A stretch of DNA of 64,000 nucleotides from contig JADGNY010000002.1 of assembly GCA_017883235.1 (NCBI GenBank), forward strand, positions 62,001 to 126,000. The letters run 5' to 3'. The stretch is from Thermoanaerobaculia bacterium. Lineage in GTDB: Bacteria; Acidobacteriota; Thermoanaerobaculia; Gp7-AA8. A program made the position numbers and the translations under genes. Below the pieces are notes generated by a model. That model made no database searches, was not told where the DNA came from, and saw nothing but the letters and a program-made list of their open reading frames with translations. Below, piece after piece: positions 24,385-31,438 of the stretch (position 1 is its first letter; the number at the start of each line of letters is the position of its first letter).

Positions 24385-25652
24385 GCGAATGGCTCCAGTG
24401 CATCGGTTGCGGCCGGCGCTTTGATCCGTCCGAGGTGCGGTACACGTGCGAGTGCGGCGAGCTGCTGAGCGTCGAGCGCGACGTCATGCCGCGGCGGGAG
24501 ACATTCGACGCCCGTCTCTCCAGCCGCCGCACCATCGACAAAAGCGGCGTCTGGCGGTTCCGCGAAGCGGTGCTGGAGGTCGATGAGAACGAGATCGTCA
24601 CGCATCCGGAAGGGGCGACGCGGATGTATGAACGGGAGTCGGGAGTCGGGGGTCGGGAGTCGGAGCTTGGCGTTGTTTCTTCCGACCCCCGACCCTCGAC
24701 CCCCGACACCCTCTTCTTCAAACACGAAGGCGAAAACCCCACCGGCTCCTTCAAAGATCGCGGCATGACCGTGGCCATGACGCAGGCCAAACGCCTCGGC
24801 GCGCGCGCCGTCGCCTGCGCATCGACCGGCAACACGAGTGCGTCGCTCGCCGCGTACGCCGCGCAGGCCGGCCTGCGCGCCATCGTCTTCATTCCATCCG
24901 GGAAGGTATCGACCGGAAAACTGGCCCAGACCCTGGCCTACGGCGCCACCGTGCTCGCGGTTCGCGGCGATTTCGATGCGGCGATGCAGCTCGTCCGCGA
25001 AGCCAGCGACCGCCTCGGCATCTATCTCGTCAACTCCATCAATCCGTTCCGCATCGAGGGACAAAAGACGATCGTCTGGGAACTGCTGCAGGATCTGGAG
25101 TGGAACGCTCCCGACTGGATCGTCGTCCCGGCCGGAAACCTCGGCAATACCAGCGCGTTCGGCAAAGCACTTGGCGAGGCCTTTGACGCCGGCTGGATCT
25201 CCACGATGCCGCGGCTGGCGTCGATCCAGGCCAGCGGCGCCAATCCGTTCTACCGCAGCTATCGGGACGGCTTCGCCGAACGGCATCGCATCACCGCGGA
25301 GACCATCGCCAGCGCCATCCGCATCGGCGATCCGGTCAGCCACGCCAAAGCGGTCACGGCGATTCAACTGACGAACGGCATCGTCGAAGAGGTGACGGAT
25401 GAAGAGCTGATGCTCGCCAAGCGCGAGATCGACGAGATGGGCATCGGCTGCGAGCCGGCGTCGGCAACGACCCTGGCAGGGGTGAGGAAGTTACACGCCG
25501 CGGGGGTCATGAAGGAGGGCGAACGGGTCGTCTGCGTCCTGACCGGCCACCTGCTGAAGGATACGGACGCGATTCTCCGCAACGTCCCGCCGGAGCGAAC
25601 GATCGAGATTGACGCAACGATCGATGCCGTCGAACGAGCTCTCAGCCGCTGA
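24381..25652 (+). CDS. thrC: threonine synthase with in-frame repeat insertion
   Basis: This 423-residue PLP enzyme converts O-phosphohomoserine to threonine. It has an N-terminal zinc-ribbon-like stretch (CIGCGRRF ... YTCECGELL), the PLP lysine in NPTGSFKDRG, the phosphate loop VVPAGNLGNTSAFGKAL and a C-terminal TGHLLKD. Between TRMYE and LFFKHEGENPTG lies an extra segment of about 25 residues encoded by a palindromic intergenic-type repeat (24634-24707). The frame is kept and no stop is introduced, so the gene probably stays functional. The segment lies on the surface side before the PLP loop, where related enzymes read straight through. Confidence 0.93.
   Translation: MSEWLQCIGCGRRFDPSEVRYTCECGELLSVERDVMPRRETFDARLSSRRTIDKSGVWRFREAVLEVDENEIVTHPEGATRMYERESGVGGRESELGVVSSDPRPSTPDTLFFKHEGENPTGSFKDRGMTVAMTQAKRLGARAVACASTGNTSASLAAYAAQAGLRAIVFIPSGKVSTGKLAQTLAYGATVLAVRGDFDAAMQLVREASDRLGIYLVNSINPFRIEGQKTIVWELLQDLEWNAPDWIVVPAGNLGNTSAFGKALGEAFDAGWISTMPRLASIQASGANPFYRSYRDGFAERHRITAETIASAIRIGDPVSHAKAVTAIQLTNGIVEEVTDEELMLAKREIDEMGIGCEPASATTLAGVRKLHAAGVMKEGERVVCVLTGHLLKDTDAILRNVPPERTIEIDATIDAVERALSR
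24634..24707. repeat. heptad G-rich palindromic repeat inside thrC
   Basis: Heptamers of GGGAGTC/GGGGGTC (24634-24663) face inverted heptamers of GACCCCC/GACCCTC (24682-24707). The left arm has four G-runs of at least three with short loops, a G-quadruplex motif. The same repeat lies in the intergenic region at 57904-57993. Confidence 0.85.
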
Positions 25653-25682
25653 GGCTCGCTGCTGTAGCGTGAGGGCAAGGAA

Positions 25683-25729
25683 TGGTGGCCGAGGCTTGGC
25701 CAACCAACGCGCCGGGCCGTGCCCGGTGG
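25683..25729. repeat. dispersed palindromic repeat, copy 2, at tRNA-Ser 3' end
   Basis: GGCCGAGGCTTGGCCAACCA, then ACGC and the hairpin GCCGGGCCGTGCCCGG, sits between thrC and the 3' end of the convergent tRNA-Ser gene and includes the encoded CCA. It matches copies at 9556-9600 and 26555-26597. Confidence 0.7.
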
Positions 25730-25819
25730 CGGAGAGAGAGGGATTCGAACCCTCGGTAGAGCTTTAGACCCTACGACGGTTTAGCAAACCGTTGGTTTCA
25801 GCCACTCACCCATCTCTCC
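25727..25819 (-). tRNA. tRNA-Ser (anticodon GCT)
   Basis: On the minus strand the acceptor arms GGAGAGA/TCTCTCC pair and the anticodon stem ACGGTTT-GCT-AAACCGT presents GCT. A long class II variable arm follows, then the T arm GAGGGTTCGAATCCCTC, discriminator G and an encoded CCA. Length is 93 nt. Confidence 0.95.
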
Positions 25820-26027
25820 GTGGCTCAGACCGTGGTGCCAAATGCACACCGCAGAATGCGGAATGAGCAGGGTCAATTCCCCGTCCGGGCAGATCCGGGT
25901 CGAAGCAGTAGTTATTGCGGAGTTCATGGCACAGTTCGTGAACCCGATAAGCTCGCCTCACAAAGTTCGTACGCAGTTCTCGCGGTACCGACTTCGAAGA
26001 ACTCAGGAAGAACTCAAGGAGATACTC

Positions 26028-26426
26028 ATGGCGAATACAAGCAAGCGCGGTTTTGCCTCGATGGATCCGTCCAAACAGCGCGAGATCGCGAGCAAAGGTG
26101 GGCGAGCGGCCCACTCGAAGGGAACCGCTCACGAATTCACATCCGACGAAGCACGCGTGGCCGGCCGCAAAGGCGGCGAAGCGGTGAGCCGCGACCGCGC
26201 GCACATGTCGGCGATCGGCCGCGAGGGCGGTCACAGCCGAGGGCGGACACGTCAGCCGGTTGAGGGGGAGAACACCACTCCCGTTGCCACCGACACCGAG
26301 CGTCAGAATTACATCGGCCGCGCAAGCGACCGGGGCACGTACGGAGAGATGGAACGGAGCGCGTCGCCGCGTCCCGAGAACAACGAGTTCCGCCCCGACG
26401 ACAGCGCCAACCGCCGGTCGATGTAG
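26028..26426 (+). CDS. KGG-motif stress-type protein
   Basis: This 132-residue hydrophilic protein starts at the ATG nine bases after AAGGAG. It contains repeated KGG/GREGG-type blocks (REIASKGGRAAHSKGTAHEF, VAGRKGGEAV, MSAIGREGGHSRG) typical of GsiB/Em-like stress proteins. These are thought to protect cell components during desiccation or starvation. The C-terminal half is a disordered, polar tail without repeats. Such proteins are common in soil bacteria. The gene faces a palindromic repeat and the tRNA-derived attachment site downstream. Confidence 0.8.
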   Translation: MANTSKRGFASMDPSKQREIASKGGRAAHSKGTAHEFTSDEARVAGRKGGEAVSRDRAHMSAIGREGGHSRGRTRQPVEGENTTPVATDTERQNYIGRASDRGTYGEMERSASPRPENNEFRPDDSANRRSM

Positions 26427-26554
26427 CCCAGCGCGACGGGGTTTCGCGGTTGCGCGGCATGTTCCCGCGGATCGCGGAATCATGAGCTGGCCGGCAGCGC
26501 TGGTTCGCTGCCCGCCAGACTTGGCCAGATCGCCGACCCGGCCAATTCGACACC

Positions 26555-26597
26555 GGTGGCGGAGGTTTGGCCAACCAACGCCGCCCGCCGTGCGGGC
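26555..26597. repeat. dispersed palindromic repeat, copy 3, beside the tRNA-Arg fragment
   Basis: GGCGGAGGTTTGGCCAACCA, then ACGC and the hairpin GCCCGCCGTGCGGGC, directly precedes the tRNA-Arg 3' fragment. Before integration it would have stood at the 3' side of the intact tRNA, as at tRNA-Ser. Confidence 0.7.
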
Positions 26598-26646
26598 TGG
26601 CGTCCCCGGCAGGGATCGAACCTGCGACCCACAGCTTAGAAGGCTG
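26598..26646 (-). other. att site: displaced 3' half of tRNA-Arg (49 bp)
   Basis: These 49 bases are identical to 30663-30711, the 3' half of the intact tRNA-Arg gene from the anticodon stem through the encoded CCA. After them the tRNA sequence stops and island sequence begins. This is the classical left-over of site-specific integration into a tRNA gene. Confidence 0.9.
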
Positions 26647-26764
26647 ACCGGGGGCTACCGGATGTCCGCAGCTATCCGGTAGCTCTCCGATTTGGGGCGT
26701 CTGTAAGCGTCCGGTAGTGTCGCGATGCGTAGGCCAGCGGCGAAACTGCCACCCAAGTGACACC
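26640..26764. repeat. 125-bp element-end repeat, copy 1
   Basis: It starts with the last bases of the tRNA core (AAGGCTG). Then comes an inverted repeat CTACCGGAT ... ATCCGGTAG (26655-26682), a further half-site CCGGTAG, and AGGCCAGCGGCGAAACTGCC. The inverted half-sites beside an att core look like recombinase arm sites. Confidence 0.75.
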
Positions 26765-26844
26765 CCGTCGAGAGCGCGGCGAGCGATGAGCCGAAACGCA
26801 CCGCCACGGAATCGGCGGTCGTCACCGACAGTTTTGGCTCAGAC

Positions 26845-28338
26845 ATGCACCATGAGGATGTGAGACGGGAGATCGAGCGAGGAGAGGGCTCTTCAATCGA
26901 GTTCAAATCGACCCTTCGATGGAACATCAAGGCCGCGAAGAACGACGGCGGTATAACTCTCGAAGTCCTGAAGGCCGCTGCCGGTTTTCTGAACTCATCA
27001 GGCGGCCTTCTCTTCATTGGTGTCACCGACTCCGGATCACTTCACGGCATCGCGACAGACCGATTCAGGAATGAGGACCAGTTCCTCGTCAACCTCTTCA
27101 GCTACCTCAAGGATGGTCTCGGCGCAGACACTGCTCCGTACGTGGAAGCAACAACGCACACGCTTGATGGTGTAACCATCTGTCGAGTCGCATGTACTCC
27201 GAGTCCGAAGCCGGTCTTCGTGACGTTCGAGAAAGAGAAGGATGCCTTCTTCATCCGAACCGGGCCAATGACCACGAAGCTTCCAGCCAGCAAGATTCAC
27301 GTTTACATCAACGAACATTGGCCCGCTGGCAAACAAGTGAACGTGATCGCTCCTACGACGGCTGGAACGGGCACCTCGGAGTCGTTCCGCCAGTCCGCGT
27401 TAACAGACGCACTACAAGCCCTAAGCATTCCTTGTGAGGCATACCGCAGGCTCTCATCGGACATCGAAGACTTCACTCGGCAAGGTCTGATCGTCCACGC
27501 AATCGGCATGGGACCGTCGCCGCATGTCGAGAACGCGCTCGGCGCGTTTCGTGATCGGATGCACGGATTTCGCGAAAAGATTGAGACGGCCGTCCGAATC
27601 CTCAGCACGATCGGAAGGCGAGACTCCGCAGATGGAAGGAGTGCGGCAAAGCTCACCGAGGATCTGGAGGCAGCCCGCGCTGCAACTGACGGAACTGGCA
27701 GCTTGGCCAACGAAATCCTAAAAGGGATGACACTCTCTCAACTGCTCCTCGATCAACGGTACGAAGCGGTCCGATCCCTCACTTCTAAAGCGACGGAAGA
27801 GATCGTCCGACTTATTGATCCCGAACCGAAGCCCTACATCTTCCTGAGACCTGAACTAACTTTCACCCCCGGCGCTACCGGCCGGGATGAACATGATTTT
27901 TCCCTCCACGTGAAGCTTGTAAATGCCGGTGAAAAAGCGACGAACGACTACAAGGTCGAGGTGCGCTTTCCTACGCGATTTCTCGCTGGGCGTCCCCCCG
28001 ACCTAACTGATCACGCGGCGAGCACGCCATCGACGACGCTATTACGCTATCCAAGCAGCACCTCGGCGGCTACGCGCATCCATCCCGGCAAGCCGGAAAC
28101 AATCATGAATATCAGCTACCGCATCATGTCCAAACAGATCGAGAGCGACGATCCGTTGAATGATGCCGTTCAGGTCACCGTCTTTCAGCCGGACAGAAGT
28201 TCCGTACGCATCGAACGGCAGGTTTCGGGACTTCACGATTGCATACTGGACAGCAACGGAACCGTGCGGAAAAGGCCGACGATCCGAGAAATCGAAGAAA
28301 GTTTCCGGCGAGGCGCCCCTCCCACCCCTACGGAGTAA
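26845..28338 (+). CDS. AlbA_2 / Schlafen-type ATP-binding domain protein
   Basis: This 497-residue protein begins with the AlbA_2 (Schlafen AAA_4) domain: IERGEGSSIEFKSTLRW, then VLKAAAGFLNSSGGLLFIGV, then TDSGSLHGIATDRFRNEDQF. A middle helical region (FRDRMHGFREKIETAVRI, LTEDLEAARAATDGTG) and a beta-rich C-terminal third (YIFLRPELTFTPG, NYKVEVRF-like) follow. AlbA_2 domains occur in transcription regulators and in many defence or toxin proteins. The C-terminal module is not one I know and could be a sensor. The gene fills the first unit of a tRNA-integrated island, which makes a defence cargo role plausible but unproven. Confidence 0.75.
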   Translation: MHHEDVRREIERGEGSSIEFKSTLRWNIKAAKNDGGITLEVLKAAAGFLNSSGGLLFIGVTDSGSLHGIATDRFRNEDQFLVNLFSYLKDGLGADTAPYVEATTHTLDGVTICRVACTPSPKPVFVTFEKEKDAFFIRTGPMTTKLPASKIHVYINEHWPAGKQVNVIAPTTAGTGTSESFRQSALTDALQALSIPCEAYRRLSSDIEDFTRQGLIVHAIGMGPSPHVENALGAFRDRMHGFREKIETAVRILSTIGRRDSADGRSAAKLTEDLEAARAATDGTGSLANEILKGMTLSQLLLDQRYEAVRSLTSKATEEIVRLIDPEPKPYIFLRPELTFTPGATGRDEHDFSLHVKLVNAGEKATNDYKVEVRFPTRFLAGRPPDLTDHAASTPSTTLLRYPSSTSAATRIHPGKPETIMNISYRIMSKQIESDDPLNDAVQVTVFQPDRSSVRIERQVSGLHDCILDSNGTVRKRPTIREIEESFRRGAPPTPTE

Positions 28339-28392
28339 CGCACAGAGATGTGGGTGCGGCGCTAGGGAGCAACTCGCCGAAGATATTGAATG

Positions 28393-28517
28393 AAGGCTGA
28401 CCGGGAGCTACCGGATGTCCGCTGCTATCCGGTAGTTCTTGGAATTGGGAGTCCGTAAGCGTCCGGAAGCGTCGTGATGCGTAGGCCAGCGGCGAAACTG
28501 CCACCCGACTGACACCC
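28393..28517. repeat. 125-bp element-end repeat, copy 2
   Basis: It aligns with 26640-26764 over its full length with roughly 15% differences, including the inverted CTACCGGAT/ATCCGGTAG pair. Only seven bases of the tRNA core precede it here. Confidence 0.75.
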
Positions 28518-28566
28518 TAACGGCAGTCTCTCTCTCGACGCGGAACACGTCGCCCTTGGTTGAGTG

Positions 28567-28812
28567 TTAGCGCTTCCGAGTATCGAACCATCCACGACCG
28601 CCACAGCTCGTACACAGCTCTGAACCAACGAAGCCTGTGACCCCGCACGTCTTGCATTCCTGCCAGTCGCCCTCCGACATCCTGCTACGCATCGCTCCCC
28701 CGCAGTTCGGACACCGTTGTCTCGCAGACATCGTGAGGACGGAAACTTCTTCGCCACAGCGGTCACATTTGCCTGCCGGTGGCGATCGTCTCGGTCGTTG
28801 CTGATCGGCCAT
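28567..28812 (-). CDS. small double zinc-ribbon protein
   Basis: This 81-residue protein carries four CxxC knuckles: CDRCGEE, CPNCGG, CKTCGVTG and CTSCGGRG. The last two are spaced like DnaJ CxxCxGxG motifs, so two zinc ribbons are expected. The start at MADQQRPRR is chosen because the longer frame upstream is low-complexity and not protein-like. Such small ribbons bind nucleic acid or partner proteins. It is divergent from the DUF4238 gene in the second island unit; a functional link is unknown. Confidence 0.6.
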   Translation of the reverse strand: MADQQRPRRSPPAGKCDRCGEEVSVLTMSARQRCPNCGGAMRSRMSEGDWQECKTCGVTGFVGSELCTSCGGRGWFDTRKR

Positions 28813-28952
28813 TGTCCATGAGGTTACACCGTTAACGCGCTTTCTACCCCGCGTAGAGCGGTCCGTGAAGCGACGACGCTGCCGAAGAGGATAGCCGGTG
28901 AGACTAGCGACGATCGTCTCACCGCGCGCCACAGAACGCTTAACCTTGCACG

Positions 28953-29849
28953 ATGATCCAGCCCGCTCCTGAGACCGACGCAAAGCTCCATCACCTCGTT
29001 TCACAAGGCTACATGCGCCGGTTCTCCCCCGATGGCGAACGTGTTCACGTGTTCGACAGAATCACAGGCAAATACCGTTTCAGCAAGACGAGGAACGTCG
29101 CCGCTCAAATCGACTTTTACACGATGAAGACGAAGGACGGCGCAAGTGAACGGTGGATCGAGTCGAGGCTCGCCGAGATTGATGCAGGCGTAGGCATCTT
29201 CGACAAACTGGAGCGCGGGGAACCGTTCACACGGGATGAGCGCTGGAGAGTGGCTTTCTTCGCCGGGTTTGCCGACTCACGCGGCTCAGGATTTCGCAGC
29301 ACAACACCGCCGCTATCGGCGCGCAGCAACGACGAAGACGACGAAGAATTCTTTCTGCGCTTCGCTCACGCACTCTCCGTCACTACGGGTGTGATTCTCG
29401 AACCTTGGGTGCTCAAAACCATCGTACGCGAAGACGTAGCGCATCTGGCTCTGTCCGGAGGTTTCGATCAAAACAGCGTCATGATCGCCCACGGTTGGGA
29501 ACTGGCAATGCATCTGTTCTGGACGCACTGGCTCATCGGGCTCGCGCCGGAAGGTTCGGCCTTCATCACGAGCGATCGGCCCATCGGTCTTCTCATTCCG
29601 GGCGGCGGATTCGGTGACGATGCGTTCGACGGGAACCTGATTCGAGCTTTCCCGCTTTCGCCGCGCGCTGCTCTCTTTATTGGGCGACCGACCCAAGAAA
29701 CGTCACTTGATCGCATCACCTTGAAGGCAGAGGCAGTCCGAACCACAAACATCGCCGTCGCACGGCGTGCGGACCGCAACGTGCTTGCGGAATCCGAGTC
29801 GCTATTGCGGGCAGCCGTTGCAGATGCAAACCTCTCAGCCGTGAACTGA
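28953..29849 (+). CDS. DUF4238 family protein
   Basis: This 298-residue protein shows the DUF4238 pattern at the N-terminus: HHLVSQGYMRRFSPDGERV, HVFDRITGKYRFSK, AAQIDFYTMK and RWIESRLAEIDAG. A second conserved part near residue 205 (SAFITSDRPIGLL) and then SPRAALFIG complete it. The family has no established activity; members are scattered and often found on mobile DNA. There is no signal peptide. The start has no Shine-Dalgarno sequence. It is the main intact gene of the second island unit. Confidence 0.8.
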   Translation: MIQPAPETDAKLHHLVSQGYMRRFSPDGERVHVFDRITGKYRFSKTRNVAAQIDFYTMKTKDGASERWIESRLAEIDAGVGIFDKLERGEPFTRDERWRVAFFAGFADSRGSGFRSTTPPLSARSNDEDDEEFFLRFAHALSVTTGVILEPWVLKTIVREDVAHLALSGGFDQNSVMIAHGWELAMHLFWTHWLIGLAPEGSAFITSDRPIGLLIPGGGFGDDAFDGNLIRAFPLSPRAALFIGRPTQETSLDRITLKAEAVRTTNIAVARRADRNVLAESESLLRAAVADANLSAVN

Positions 29850-30505
29850 CAATCGGAAGAATCAAAGTTCGTAGGAGGTGGGTAGCCGATGAGCGGCCGA
29901 AAACCCCTGAAGAGCCAGAATCAACACGAGCTTCCCGCACGAAGAGGTTTACGCTCCAGCACCCGACGAATGGATTCACAACGCTTGGAACTTCGGTGTG
30001 ACGTTCGACTCAAACGGCGCTCGTATCAATCGATCAGTTGCCGTTCATCACGAGTGAGTCGCTCGAACCGCAGCGCCTCTTTAGTAGCCCCGCTTCTTTC
30101 GCTCAGCGTCACAGCGTCGCTTCCATGCTTCGACACGCTGTTGCGCATCGTCTGTCCAGTTCAGATGGTACACGCCCTCACCTCGGGCCGATGCAACAAC
30201 CTCTCGTTCGCGGCTGTATGAAAAACAACCAGTTCGTACCTGCGAACCGTGAGGTGATCTGCCACATCGGGATCGCGCAGTGATTCATCCTTGGGCGTAA
30301 GAATCGGTGGTGATGATGAAGGTCGAGAGCGCCTCTTCGGCTCGTCGGGGCCGGGCTGAGCTGGTAAATCCAGTCCTGCAACCTGCCTCGGCGAATCGAC
30401 CTGCGACGAACAGCTCCGCGAAATAGTCAGCATCCATCAGCCCCCGCTTCGACCGCATGTCTGAGCTACGAACTGTCGGTCCCTTGCATCAACTCACGCT
30501 GCCGT
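29850..30505. other. decayed island DNA, no intact gene
   Basis: No complete gene is supported. A minus-strand stretch ending at 30081 reads EGVYHLNWTDDAQQRVEAWK and then RRCDAERKKRGY before a stop. It looks like a real protein C-terminus without a start. Another frame around 30200-30430 reads ESLRDPDVADHLTVRRYELV and looks like a piece of the same or another gene joined by frameshift. Confidence 0.4.
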
Positions 30506-30634
30506 CTATCTGCGTTTGTCGAAAGGCCGAAACAGCTCAGACGGAGTAACGTCAAGCGCTCGTGCTACGAGGATGAGACTCCACACGCCCGTGTTCCGCG
30601 CTCCGAGTTCGATGTCGGCGATGTGATTTCGCGA
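30506..30634 (-). pseudogene. truncated XRE-type helix-turn-helix regulator
   Basis: The reading [20 protein letters not shown], then [20 protein letters not shown] and KRR, is the second half of an XRE/Cro helix-turn-helix. Upstream the frame runs into tRNA-flanking sequence, so the first helices are missing. The integration junction has cut the gene. Confidence 0.6.
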
Positions 30635-30662
30635 CACGCCCGGCCCGCCGTGCCGTGCCTGG

Positions 30663-30739
30663 TGGCGTCCCCGGCAGGGATCGAACCTGCGACCCACAGC
30701 TTAGAAGGCTGTTGCTCTATCCGACTGAGCTACGGGGAC
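30663..30739 (-). tRNA. tRNA-Arg (anticodon TCT)
   Basis: The minus strand has the acceptor GTCCCCG/CGGGGAC, D arm GCTCAGTCGGATAGAGC, anticodon loop CTTCTAA presenting TCT, T arm GCAGGTTCGATCCCTGC, discriminator G and an encoded CCA; 77 nt. It is the integration target of the island on its 3' side. Confidence 0.95.
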
Positions 30740-30759
30740 CGGTGGGGAAGAAGAGAAAT

Positions 30760-30836
<77 letters not shown>

Positions 30837-30878
30837 ACGGGATCTCACACAACAGCGGCCGTGCCGGACGCGATTCCG

Positions 30879-31304
30879 TCAGACGGCTTTGGCACGATCG
30901 ATACGGCGGGCCGGCAGCGCCGCTTCCCACTGTTTGGCGGTCGCCAGATCGAGGGTGAACTCGAATACGTGATTGTGCGCACGGAGGCGCAGAACCTTGC
31001 CAGCCACCGTGTGTCCGGTCGCCGTCTCATCGTCGTATTCGACCTCCTCGATCAGCGGCAGCTCGATCGATGCCTGCAGATCGCTGTTCTCGTAATAGAT
31101 CGCGTCGGCGGTGAGCACGAGCGCGACCGGAATCTGTTCCATCCCCTCGAGGAGACATGCCCGGCTGCAGACCCGGGCGGTGCCGCGATGCTTCGCCAAC
31201 ACCTCCTCGACTCGATCTTTGCCGCGCAGCCGGACGAAAAACCAGATCAGGACCACCAGAACGACGACCCCGACGACGGTGATGATTTCAAGCGAAGGCA
31301 CCAT
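30879..31304 (-). CDS. membrane-anchored protein of unknown function
   Basis: This 141-residue protein has one N-terminal membrane helix ([20 protein letters not shown]) and a soluble domain that reads as a small beta-barrel of PH/GRAM style. Examples are [20 protein letters not shown], then [31 protein letters not shown] and a final helix with TAKQWEAAL. The ending W-x-x-A-L helix is typical of PH-like domains, an inference from pattern only. AGGAGG stands three bases before the ATG. It is divergent from the DUF11 gene. Confidence 0.6.
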   Translation of the reverse strand: MVPSLEIITVVGVVVLVVLIWFFVRLRGKDRVEEVLAKHRGTARVCSRACLLEGMEQIPVALVLTADAIYYENSDLQASIELPLIEEVEYDDETATGHTVAGKVLRLRAHNHVFEFTLDLATAKQWEAALPARRIDRAKAV

Positions 31305-31438
31305 GAACCTCCTGTCAATCGCTTCTCGAGACGGAAAAAAGCGTACCCCTTTTTCACCGTTACGTCACGTCTTTGCACCGGAATCGTTCATCGGGACGAT
31401 AATGTCCCGTCCGAAGTCCATCCAGGGAGACCCATCCG

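Larger units (their letters stand above)
26598..30711. mobile_element. 4.1-kb island in tRNA-Arg, made of two units
   Basis: The island is bounded by the 49-bp tRNA-Arg direct repeats. A 125-bp sequence right after the left att (26640-26764) recurs at 28393-28517, again starting with AAGGCTGACCGG, and divides the island into two units. Unit 1 carries the AlbA_2-domain gene. Unit 2 carries a zinc-ribbon gene, a DUF4238 gene and decayed DNA. No integrase gene is left, so the elements are either satellites mobilised in trans or decayed. Confidence 0.75.

Noticed and set aside
26655-27026. Minus-strand frame over the element end as an integrase fragment
   Set aside because: No recombinase motif (R-H-R-Y) is visible; the frame merely crosses the att repeat and the antisense of the AlbA_2 gene.
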